From Planctomycetota bacterium (GTDB lineage: Bacteria; Planctomycetota; UBA1135): a stretch of 7,308 nucleotides of DNA. The stretch covers positions 8,131 through 15,438 of the forward strand of contig DNPI01000243.1 of the NCBI GenBank assembly GCA_003501525.1, read 5' to 3'. Positions 1 to 6,645 of this stretch are shown in pieces (the first letter of the stretch is position 1; every line of letters begins with the position of its first letter). The position numbers were made by a program, and so were the translations under genes. Under the pieces are notes generated by a model, which saw nothing but the letters and a program-made list of their open reading frames with translations, was not told where the DNA came from and did no database searches.

Positions 1-550
1 TCCAAGTAATAATACGGCTCGAAAAGGCCATCTCTTCTGGAGGGGTCGATGCAAAGCGCGAAAAATTCGGATGCGTTTCAAGTGCGGCTCGAATTTCGCC
101 GTCCACAGGGCTCCATTCAACGCCACCGTACATCCCTTCCGTATTTTCTCGAAAAACAACCAAGTCAATTCCATCTTGGTAATTCAACGGGTTGCCTTCA
201 AATGCCCGACAGGGGCGAACATTGGAATACTGGTCGAACTCCTGCCGCATTCTGACAATTGGTGAACGATAAATAAGGCCTTTACCTTGAAGTTCAGGTG
301 TCAACTCAGCCTCAGCTTCCGCTTTCGGCTTCGAAGTAATCGCGCCAAAAAGCGCTGCATCGCAGCTCTTAAGCCCTTCAACAGTGCGAGAGGGCAAAGC
401 GTCCCCTTCACTGCACCAGTAGTCCCACCCGATATCGAGGGGAACATATTCGGCATCCAATCCAACGGCGTCGAGAACGTCACGTGCCGCCGCCATTACT
501 TCGTTGCCGACGCCATCGCCGGGCATCCATCCAAGGGTGTGTTTAGTCAT
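1..550 (-). CDS. Isocitrate/isopropylmalate-family NAD(P)-dependent decarboxylating dehydrogenase (N-terminal part; possibly homoisocitrate dehydrogenase)
   Basis: The visible 183 residues are the N-terminal half of a beta-decarboxylating dehydrogenase, which oxidises and decarboxylates a 2-hydroxy acid such as isocitrate, 3-isopropylmalate or homoisocitrate in the cytoplasm. The frame runs off the left edge. Seen: the nucleotide-binding start PGDGVGNEV (10-18, usually PGDGIGPEV), FGAITSKP (68-75), the substrate-loop segment SPIVRMRQEF (96-105), SNVRPCR (109-115) with the expected substrate Arg residues (R102, R112), and VVFRENTEGMYGG (131-143) with R134. The catalytic Lys and metal-binding Asp residues lie outside the window. 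ATG at 550 is chosen because the glycine-rich motif follows directly; I see no Shine-Dalgarno. The gene starts 47 bp after the M32 peptidase stop on the same strand and may share its transcript. Family is firm; substrate is not. SPIV resembles yeast Lys12 from memory, and the homoaconitase nearby favours homoisocitrate, but isocitrate is equally open. Confidence 0.9.
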   Translation of the reverse strand, partial: MTKHTLGWMPGDGVGNEVMAAARDVLDAVGLDAEYVPLDIGWDYWCSEGDALPSRTVEGLKSCDAALFGAITSKPKAEAEAELTPELQGKGLIYRSPIVRMRQEFDQYSNVRPCRAFEGNPLNYQDGIDLVVFRENTEGMYGGVEWSPVDGEIRAALETHPNFSRFASTPPEEMAFSSRIITW

Positions 551-597
551 AGGGGATTAAGGGGGTCAGTGAAAAAGACCCGCGAAGAATAAACAGG

Positions 598-2103
598 TCA
601 GCCCTTCTCTTCCACTCCGTAAGCCATTTCTGTCATATTTGTTACACGAGCAAGAAATGGTGCCGGAGAAAGAGGGGCCCCAGTTGCATTCTCAACTAAC
701 TCAGCTGTACTAAAACGACTCCCATGACAATGAACTTTTGCTCGCAGCCATTCACGCAAATAGCAGAATTCACCAGCCGCAACTTGAGAAGAGATATCCA
801 ACTCTTGCGATGCAGCATCCCACAATTGGGAAGCAACTAAATTCCCCAAAGTGTAAGTCGGGAAATAGCCATAGGCACCCATAGCCCAATGGATGTCCTG
901 TAGAACACCCATTGCAGGATTAGGGGGGCGCACACCTAGGAGTTCTTCGCTAGTGGCATCCCAAAGATCCGAGAGCTCATCGACCTCAACACCACCTGCA
1001 AAAAGTTGACGCTCAACTTCAAAACGCAACAAAACATGCAAATCGTAGGTCGCCTCATCGGCTTCAACTCGAATAAAACCGGGTTGAGCTAGATGCAAAG
1101 CAGGCCAAATTTCATCGACGCCGACATCTTTCTTGTCAGGGAAATTGCGATGAAAAATAGGCAAAGCCCACTCCCAAAACTCGCGACTACGCCCCACTAA
1201 ATTTTCCCACAAGCGCGACTGGCTTTCATGCATTCCAAGGCCAACTGCAGTTCCAAGCGGGGTACGTTGATCAGCATCGGATAGCCCCTGCTCATAAAGA
1301 GCGTGCCCAGCCTCGTGCATAAGTCCGAATAAAGCGGGACGCAGGTCGTTCTCTTGGAATCGCCAAGTAATGCGAACATCCCTGTTTGAAAAACCTGTAC
1401 AAAACGGGTGGGTTGCTAAATCAATACGGCCTGCATCAATGTCATAGCCCATGGCCGTGATTACTTCGCGAGAAAAAGCAAGTTGTTTTTCCTTGGGGAA
1501 ATGACCCCTTACCGCATCCTCGCATGGGGCAACACCTGAATTGTGGACGCTATCCAACAGCACGCCGAGTCCTTTCTTCAGTTGCTCAAAAATCGGAACT
1601 AGTTGAGATTCCGTTGTGCCCGGCTCATGCACATCCAGCAAAGCATCGTAAGGCGACCCTTTTCCCGCCAAACAACTTGCCCGCTCTTTCTGGAGAGAAA
1701 CTAGCTCCGTCAATGAATCTCGAAAAAGAGAAAAATCGGATTCGGCTCTAGATTGCTGCCAAGACGCTAAGCCTCGACTTTCTGCCTCAGCAAGAGCTTT
1801 GGCGAGCTTGGGCGGCACCTTGGACGCCCTGTCAACCAAGCGGCGAGCCTCCCTTACTTGGGCCATCGAATCACCCTCATCTCCGGCATCCTCGGCAGCG
1901 GCATTGAGAGCCTCCCCCAGATTCGGATGTGTCAGCTTCGCATGGCGAAGGCCGGCCAAGGTTGCCAATTGCTTACCTCTACTTCTCTGCCCTTTTGAGG
2001 GCATTTGTGTTTCCTGATCCCACTGGAGGACAGCCATTGCTGCTCCAATATCAACTACCTCTCCCCAGAGCTCTAAAAACCTCGCCTGAGCACCAGCGGT
2101 CAT
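598..2103 (-). CDS. M32-family metallocarboxypeptidase (carboxypeptidase Taq type)
   Basis: A complete 501-residue protein of the length usual for M32 zinc carboxypeptidases, cytosolic enzymes that remove C-terminal residues from peptides with broad specificity, excluding Pro. All family hallmarks are visible in order: the helical N-terminal segment with LQWDQETQMP (26-35), HPFCTGFS (232-239), DVRIT (242-246), the zinc site HEAGH (263-267, codons at 1303-1317), HESQS (292-296) with E293 as the expected third zinc ligand, IRVEAD (344-349) and GVLQDIHW (399-406). There is no signal peptide, consistent with the cytoplasm. The ATG at 2103 overlaps the TGA of the upstream glycosidase gene by four bases (ATGA), so translation is probably coupled; a purine-rich GAGGAAG lies a little further upstream than ideal. 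Nothing is truncated and no key residue is missing. A role in peptide turnover or recycling is inferred from the family; why it is paired with a glycosidase is unclear. Confidence 0.97.
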   Translation of the reverse strand: MTAGAQARFLELWGEVVDIGAAMAVLQWDQETQMPSKGQRSRGKQLATLAGLRHAKLTHPNLGEALNAAAEDAGDEGDSMAQVREARRLVDRASKVPPKLAKALAEAESRGLASWQQSRAESDFSLFRDSLTELVSLQKERASCLAGKGSPYDALLDVHEPGTTESQLVPIFEQLKKGLGVLLDSVHNSGVAPCEDAVRGHFPKEKQLAFSREVITAMGYDIDAGRIDLATHPFCTGFSNRDVRITWRFQENDLRPALFGLMHEAGHALYEQGLSDADQRTPLGTAVGLGMHESQSRLWENLVGRSREFWEWALPIFHRNFPDKKDVGVDEIWPALHLAQPGFIRVEADEATYDLHVLLRFEVERQLFAGGVEVDELSDLWDATSEELLGVRPPNPAMGVLQDIHWAMGAYGYFPTYTLGNLVASQLWDAASQELDISSQVAAGEFCYLREWLRAKVHCHGSRFSTAELVENATGAPLSPAPFLARVTNMTEMAYGVEEKG

Positions 2104-4079
2104 GGAGATGCTTCTTCCTCAAGCAGAAGATAATCAATACCAGCCATTACACCTCCTCCGGTTGATTGGGGATTGGCACCCACAAGGCGAACTGTGAGGC
2201 GGTGAGAGCGAGCGGAAAGATTGCGGATACCAAGGTCAAATTCCCCTGCATGGGTTACTTCGGGAGCATAGAGATCCACCAAATCTCCCACTGGTCTGCC
2301 ATCCAAGAAAAAACGAACAATTCCGTAGTCGGGGGCTTTAGTAAGGGCTACTTTAATTCGGTGGGGACCTGCTTCCTCAATAGGAAAGGCCAAGACTATT
2401 TGTTCGCCCATCCCAGCCTCTCTCCACCAAATTTGCCCAGAATTACTCCACATGTCGCCGTATGCGCTCATCTCTTGGGGTCCGATTTGACCCGCAGTCG
2501 TTTGCATAATCTCAAGAGACTCCGCTTCAAGAGCACCCACAACGCGATGGAAATCTGCTTCCGGTAAAGGCGCAGGAAGTCGCTGATTCAAGGGGGGAAG
2601 CTCCGAAAAACTGGAGCCAGTTTCAGGTGCTCCATACCACCACGCAGTCATTGCATAATCCATTTCTAAATCTTCCCAGTGCCAAACCTCAAGATCAAAA
2701 TTAAAGGTTTCCTGAAAAGGAATGGAATCAGCAAGGTGGAATCGCGCCAAGCTTGTGTATCCAAAATTCCCTGGACCGTCACATCGGGATTGCACATGAA
2801 AAGGAGCGGCAAAAAGAGCCGGATCACACCACGCATAGCCGAAATAATCCTCCGTGCCAGTCCCAAAAATGCTGGGGAATGATTCACCATCAACAAATAT
2901 TTTCTCGTCCCCTTCGCCCCACCAACCACGCACGGGGTTGAGCACAGTTAAGGCACAACCAACAAATCGGCCAGGCCCTTCGGCCTTCAACACATTTAGA
3001 TCGGACATCGGCCGAGTTTTCAAATTGGGCACGCGCTTCCAACCTGCTCGGAACCGAAGCGGAGGAGCTTCACCTAATTCAAGTGGCTCAAAACCCATGC
3101 GCATTCTGAAAGCAGTACGACCGGGTGCATCACGATAAACCGACATCCGGAAACCATCCGAATAGGGCATTGGGAAACGACACACAAAATGGCCGTCTTT
3201 TGTCATCTCCATCGGTAACGACTTGTACGCTTGAAACCCCGGCGCGGCACCAAAGAAATCACCAAAAGGGCAGTTAACCCATATGTCATTTCCTTGAAGA
3301 TCGCCTATTTGAAGCCGCAAAGTACGCAGCAAGTCAGGCAACTCAGATTTTTTAAAGTCACTAATAATTTCTATATCCATCCAATAGACAATGCCTTCTC
3401 CTTGTATGTCAACTGTCCATGGACCACTTTTCCGAGCTTCCCCGACTTTGAGGATTTTGCGTACGTCCTTGAACCCTGGAGCAATTAAAGCCTGATTCGT
3501 TTTAGCAATGGCTACCTCATGCTCAATTAAGAGATTCTCCGAGAAAGAGGGCAACACCGTCCCTTCAGAAAAAGTACGAACACCTATTTGGTAATAAAGA
3601 TCGCCAGCCGTTGCCGTCAGTTTTAGGCTCCTATTAAAAGGTACCGGTAAATAGCTGTTCCAACCGCGGCTTCTAACAGCACAAAGCGGAGAGTCAAAGG
3701 GAAGCCGTCCTTCGCCGCCCAAAAAGGTTTTCATCGGAACACTCCACGTTGGCTTCTCCCCGCCATCAATATAAAAATGTAAGGTGCCCGAAGGATTTGC
3801 TGACCAAATACGTGTAATAGCTGCCGGTCCCTCGACTTCAGCCAACACAAACTCCTCACCTTCAGTGCGCAGATAGTGACCACGATCGTCATTCGCAAAC
3901 CAAGCTTCCGAATCATCCGGACCAGCCAAGCTGCGGCGATCGAAAGAAGAAAACTGAAAAGCGCGTACTCCGGAAGCGGGAGATTCAGCCAAGGCCTCTA
4001 AGTCATGAGTAGCGGCTAACAATTCTGGATAGCTCACCTCTTGAGGGAGCGTCCAGAGCATTAAGAGCAGTCCGGTCAT
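2100..4079 (-). CDS. DUF2961 / GH172-type glycoside hydrolase with extra C-terminal domain
   Basis: A 659-residue protein of the DUF2961 family, now glycoside hydrolase family 172; characterised members act on alpha-D-fructofuranoside/difructose anhydride or D-arabinofuranose linkages. Seen: AAITRIWSANP (86-96), LHFYIDGGEKP (100-110), PFGDFFG (271-277), the pair GWWGEGDE (385-392) and FGTGTEDYFG (405-414), then APFHVQSR (425-432). E389 and E410 are 21 residues apart, matching my recollection of the acid/base E270 and nucleophile E291 of the Bifidobacterium enzyme, so catalysis is likely retained. Residues about 510-659 form an additional beta-rich module (LEAESL, SGQIWWRE, GIVRFFLDG, LVGANP, GIDYLLLEE), resembling a carbohydrate-binding sandwich. 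The N-terminus has a short hydrophobic stretch (GLLLMLWTL, 3-11) without basic residues, so secretion is doubtful. An in-frame TAG 12 bases upstream of the ATG excludes a longer start. It is first in the presumed operon with M32 and the dehydrogenase. The substrate cannot be told. Confidence 0.9.
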   Translation of the reverse strand: MTGLLLMLWTLPQEVSYPELLAATHDLEALAESPASGVRAFQFSSFDRRSLAGPDDSEAWFANDDRGHYLRTEGEEFVLAEVEGPAAITRIWSANPSGTLHFYIDGGEKPTWSVPMKTFLGGEGRLPFDSPLCAVRSRGWNSYLPVPFNRSLKLTATAGDLYYQIGVRTFSEGTVLPSFSENLLIEHEVAIAKTNQALIAPGFKDVRKILKVGEARKSGPWTVDIQGEGIVYWMDIEIISDFKKSELPDLLRTLRLQIGDLQGNDIWVNCPFGDFFGAAPGFQAYKSLPMEMTKDGHFVCRFPMPYSDGFRMSVYRDAPGRTAFRMRMGFEPLELGEAPPLRFRAGWKRVPNLKTRPMSDLNVLKAEGPGRFVGCALTVLNPVRGWWGEGDEKIFVDGESFPSIFGTGTEDYFGYAWCDPALFAAPFHVQSRCDGPGNFGYTSLARFHLADSIPFQETFNFDLEVWHWEDLEMDYAMTAWWYGAPETGSSFSELPPLNQRLPAPLPEADFHRVVGALEAESLEIMQTTAGQIGPQEMSAYGDMWSNSGQIWWREAGMGEQIVLAFPIEEAGPHRIKVALTKAPDYGIVRFFLDGRPVGDLVDLYAPEVTHAGEFDLGIRNLSARSHRLTVRLVGANPQSTGGGVMAGIDYLLLEEEASP

Positions 4080-4085
4080 TGCGAC

Positions 4086-4091
4086 ATTCTA
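4086..4091 (-). promoter_or_regulatory. Candidate -10 hexamer TAGAAT for a leaderless GH172 transcript
   Basis: TAGAAT on the minus strand stands six bases upstream of the GH172 ATG, the spacing expected if transcription starts at the A of the start codon. The 17-base-upstream hexamer is GGCGAA, not a -35 match. The lack of a Shine-Dalgarno fits a leaderless transcript, but a six-base motif is weak evidence. Confidence 0.3.
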
Positions 4092-4123
4092 TGGTGGCCG
4101 ACCCCTAGTTCGCCTAGACCTAC

Positions 4124-4129
4124 GGCGGG
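4124..4129 (+). promoter_or_regulatory. Likely ribosome binding site of the homoaconitase gene
   Basis: GGCGGG lies six bases before the ATG at 4136 and differs at one position from a GGAGG-type Shine-Dalgarno. It favours this ATG over the in-frame ATG at 4148, where the protein would begin MKQNLVEKI. An in-frame TAG at 4115-4117 rules out a longer N-terminus. Confidence 0.45.
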
Positions 4130-4135
4130 CGTACG

Positions 4136-6070
4136 ATGACGTTGGATATGAAACAGAACTTAGTCGAGAAAATCGTTCAAGAACACCTAGCAGAAGCGTC
4201 GCCTGCTCAATCAGTTACCTCGGGAGATTATGTTGCCGTAAGGCCCCGGCATGTAATGACTCATGACAACTCGTCAGCAGTAATGGCGAAATTCGTGGCA
4301 CTGGGAGCAGGTCAAATACACGATTCTCATCAGCCCGTTTTCACTCTTGACCACAACGTGCAAGATCTCTCCGAAGAGAATCAAGCCAAGTATGCCTCAA
4401 TTGAAAACTTTGCAAAAAAACACAACATCGACTTTCACCCGGCAGGCCGTGGCATCGGGCACCAAGTCATGGTCGAAGAGGGCTACGCCTGGCCCGGATC
4501 TTTGGTCGTAGCTTCTGACTCCCACTCCAACATGTATGGAGGCATAGGGGCACTCGGAACACCAGTAGTACGCACTGATGCTGCAGCACTTTGGGCAACC
4601 GGAGAGACTTGGTGGCAAATCCCCCTCGTCACTCGGGTTGAACTGTCCGGTGAGCTTCAAAGTGGTGTCTCGGGAAAAGATTTAATCGTTGCCCTTTGTG
4701 GGCTCTACTCCGACGACGAAGTCCTTAATCACGCCGTTGAGTTCTCTGGGGAAGGTGTGGCTTCGCTGACCATGGAAGCCCGGTTCACCATTGCCAACAT
4801 GACCACTGAATGGGGTGCGTTAACAGGAGTATTCCCCTGCGACTCAGTGACTCTTAACTGGCTTCGAGGCCGTATAGGTAAATTCCCTGCGTTCACGGAG
4901 GAGAATATTAAAAAACTGGAGGATTCCCCCCCTGCTGCTGATACGGATGCAAGCTATGCTCAAATACTTCGTGTGAATCTCGATGAAGTGGTGCCTTGCG
5001 TGTGCGGGCCTGACACTGTCAAAACAGTGGCGCCAGTGACTGAATTAGCAGAAAAAAATATCAAAGTCGACAAGGCTTACCTCCTCTCATGCGTAAACGC
5101 CCGCCTTGAGGACCTAGAACAAGCCGCTGGAGTTCTAAGGGGTCAAAAAGTAGCAGATCACGTCGATTTTTATATGGCCGCTGCTTCTGACGAAGTGCAA
5201 AAAGCAGCGGAAGCGCAAGGCACTTGGGGCGAACTAGTCGCAGCCGGGGCTGAAGTTCTGCCACCAGGATGCGGACCCTGTATCGGAATGGGTCGCGGTT
5301 TACTGGAAGATGGAGAGGTTGGGATATCTGCAACCAACCGAAATTTTCAAGGTCGGATGGGAAGCCGTGAGGCCAGTGCCTATCTCGCTTCTCCTGCGGT
5401 GGTAGCAGCTTCCGCGGTAGCTGGCTACATAACAGGTCCTGAGAGTCTCACAGGGCTTGGCCCAAGTCATCATTTAGAAATCCCCGAGACCGGACCGCTG
5501 CGAGAAAGCACCGTAGATTTAGTCAATGGTTTTCCTTCTACCATCGAAGGAGAATTGCTCTTTTGCGACGCTGACAATCTCAATACCGACGGCATCTATC
5601 CCGGCAAGTACACCTACCGCGAAGATCTCACCCCTGCAGAAATGGCCGAAGTCGCAATGGAAAACTACGATCCAGATTTCCAAAAGCACGCGCAATCAGG
5701 CGACCTATTAGTTGGAGGCTTCAACTTCGGCACCGGGTCTTCACGGGAACAAGCCGCCACTGCGCTCGCCTACCGTGGGCTCTCTTTAGTAATCGCCGGT
5801 TCTTTCTCCGCCACCTACAAGCGAAACGCACTAAACAACGGTTTCTTACTGGTGGACTGCCCCGCTCTAGTGGAATGGCTTCGAGAAAAAAAATTCGGCG
5901 ACTCTGCGGCCACTCAACGCATTGGATTAACTGCAACTCTCGATTTCGCGGCCTCCCGACTTGAAGTTGCCGACCAAGTATTCTCCTTCGCCCCCCTAGG
6001 CCCCGCTGCCCAAGATTTAATTGCCTCCGGTGGTCTTGAGGCTCAAGTCAAGGCTCGATTGGAGGCCTAA
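4136..6070 (+). CDS. Homoaconitase-like aconitase-superfamily enzyme, single chain (fungal Lys4 type)
   Basis: A 644-residue [4Fe-4S] hydro-lyase carrying both large-subunit and swivel domains in one chain. It most resembles homoaconitase, which converts homocitrate to homoisocitrate via homoaconitate in the alpha-aminoadipate lysine pathway. Seen: TLDH (70-73), HPAGRGIGHQ (101-110), ASDSHSNMYGG (126-136), GTPVVRTDAAALWATGETWW (141-160), TIANMTTEWGAL (218-229), cluster cysteines C319 (SCVNAR), C379 and C382 (GCGPC), ISATNRNFQGRMGS (397-410), then after a linker the swivel domain from about 465 with CDADNLNTDGIYPGKYTY (477-494) and GFNFGTGSSREQAATAL (528-544). Many of these strings, such as WATGETWWQIP and NTDGIYPGKYTY, are nearly those of yeast Lys4 as I remember it, unlike the two-subunit LeuCD or LysTU enzymes or the ~900-residue AcnA. 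No targeting peptide is present. SCVNAR departs from the usual SCTNSR. It diverges from the GH172 operon and converges with the HD gene. Assigning homocitrate rather than citrate or isopropylmalate rests on similarity alone. Confidence 0.9.
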   Translation: MTLDMKQNLVEKIVQEHLAEASPAQSVTSGDYVAVRPRHVMTHDNSSAVMAKFVALGAGQIHDSHQPVFTLDHNVQDLSEENQAKYASIENFAKKHNIDFHPAGRGIGHQVMVEEGYAWPGSLVVASDSHSNMYGGIGALGTPVVRTDAAALWATGETWWQIPLVTRVELSGELQSGVSGKDLIVALCGLYSDDEVLNHAVEFSGEGVASLTMEARFTIANMTTEWGALTGVFPCDSVTLNWLRGRIGKFPAFTEENIKKLEDSPPAADTDASYAQILRVNLDEVVPCVCGPDTVKTVAPVTELAEKNIKVDKAYLLSCVNARLEDLEQAAGVLRGQKVADHVDFYMAAASDEVQKAAEAQGTWGELVAAGAEVLPPGCGPCIGMGRGLLEDGEVGISATNRNFQGRMGSREASAYLASPAVVAASAVAGYITGPESLTGLGPSHHLEIPETGPLRESTVDLVNGFPSTIEGELLFCDADNLNTDGIYPGKYTYREDLTPAEMAEVAMENYDPDFQKHAQSGDLLVGGFNFGTGSSREQAATALAYRGLSLVIAGSFSATYKRNALNNGFLLVDCPALVEWLREKKFGDSAATQRIGLTATLDFAASRLEVADQVFSFAPLGPAAQDLIASGGLEAQVKARLEA

Positions 6071-6079
6071 TCAGAAGAC

Positions 6080-6634
6080 CTATTCAGGCATCAGCCCCTT
6101 CACAAGAGGCTCATATGTCATGAAGTCAGCATGATGGACAATCCAGGCCTCTGGCGTGCGTTTAACTAAATTGCCCTCGCCAGCATGAGTCGCGACGATG
6201 TGGCAAACAGCATCAGGAACTCCACATTCCATCGCAAGGCCGACGCCTGTGAAAGGATGGCGCAAGTATTGGCCACGGCGTGACTGGACGAGTTCGCCAT
6301 CCTTCTTTTCGTATTCGAGCAATTTGCCCACATCCGCCAAGATGGCTCCGGCAATAAGCGTGTCTCGATCAACAGGCATGGCTTCGCCCATAAACTCATC
6401 GATACCCTCTGAGCAGCGAGCAGCTAAGTGGACAACGAGGCGCTTGTGAGCCAAAAAGCTGACAGAGCAATTCTCAACATGCAACGTGAAAGGCATCTGA
6501 TCAAGATCAGCGGGGTCCAAAGGACTGTTCTCAAATCCTAGTATCCATGTAGCAAGGACCTGCTCACGTAGCTCCTCACTGTCAATCCACTCGATTTCAG
6601 GCCAAACCTCTAAAACTTCTTCGCGGGTTGTCAT
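6080..6634 (-). CDS. Small HD-domain protein with degenerate HD motif (AD)
   Basis: From the ATG at 6634 this is a 184-residue soluble protein of the HD phosphohydrolase superfamily, whose members hydrolyse phosphoesters using metals held by His and Asp. The order of candidate ligands is H63 (AHKRLVVH), LIAGAILADVGKLLEYE (93-109) where the usual HD reads A100-D101, H126 (LRHPF), H150 (ATHAGEG) and D170 (HHADFM). All but the His of the HD doublet are present, so activity may be altered or the family may bind metal differently. A longer TTG start at 6661 would add nine residues and overlap the M1 gene; I prefer ATG 6634 because the upstream residues look unrelated and it begins 11 bases after the M1 stop. 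A TAGAAT at 6643-6648 lies eight bases before it, but co-transcription with M1 is simpler. It converges with homoaconitase across nine bases. Substrate unknown. Confidence 0.85.
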   Translation of the reverse strand: MTTREEVLEVWPEIEWIDSEELREQVLATWILGFENSPLDPADLDQMPFTLHVENCSVSFLAHKRLVVHLAARCSEGIDEFMGEAMPVDRDTLIAGAILADVGKLLEYEKKDGELVQSRRGQYLRHPFTGVGLAMECGVPDAVCHIVATHAGEGNLVKRTPEAWIVHHADFMTYEPLVKGLMPE

Positions 6635-6645
6635 AGCAGCGGATT

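Larger units (their letters stand above)
4080..4135. promoter_or_regulatory. Divergent intergenic region between GH172 and homoaconitase genes
   Basis: These 56 bases separate two genes reading outward, so they should hold both promoters or parts of them. For the minus gene, TAGAAT (4086-4091) matches the -10 consensus at five of six bases and ends six bases before the ATG at 4079; there is no recognisable -35 and no Shine-Dalgarno, so a leaderless start is plausible. For the plus gene, TATGGT (4090-4095) is a weak -10 candidate without a -35. Two CTAG tetramers (4105-4108, 4114-4117) form a small symmetric pair separated by five bases, possibly an operator but short enough to be chance. All of this is inference from short motifs. 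Confidence 0.4.

Noticed and set aside
287..592. 101-codon open frame on the plus strand opposite the dehydrogenase start
   Set aside because: The minus strand encodes the conserved dehydrogenase motifs across the same bases; the plus-strand translation is a low-complexity Arg/Ser/Phe-rich shadow.
2166..2567. 133-codon open frame on the plus strand inside the GH172 gene
   Set aside because: It lies opposite a gene with recognisable family motifs, its translation shows no domain-like pattern, and it has no plausible start context; it is an antisense shadow.
4105..4117. CTAG-N5-CTAG dyad in the divergent intergenic region as a regulator operator
   Set aside because: Each half-site is only four self-complementary bases and the symmetry does not extend outward; too little to call an operator.
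5886..5893. Run of eight A in the homoaconitase gene, a possible slippage site
   Set aside because: It encodes ordinary Glu-Lys-Lys codons, the frame continues correctly to the family's usual C-terminus, and no alternative product is evident.
6035..6047. CTTGAGGCTCAAG palindrome near the end of the homoaconitase gene
   Set aside because: It lies within codons, allows only a five-pair stem, and has no T-run; not a convincing terminator.
6065..6089. Imperfect hairpin (GCCTAAT with ATTCAGGC, one bulged base, 10-base loop) spanning both stop codons of the convergent genes
   Set aside because: It is well placed for a bidirectional terminator, but the stem is short, AT-rich and bulged, and no T-run follows on either strand. 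CCTAATCAG/CCTATTCAG also reads as a direct repeat, so chance is likely.
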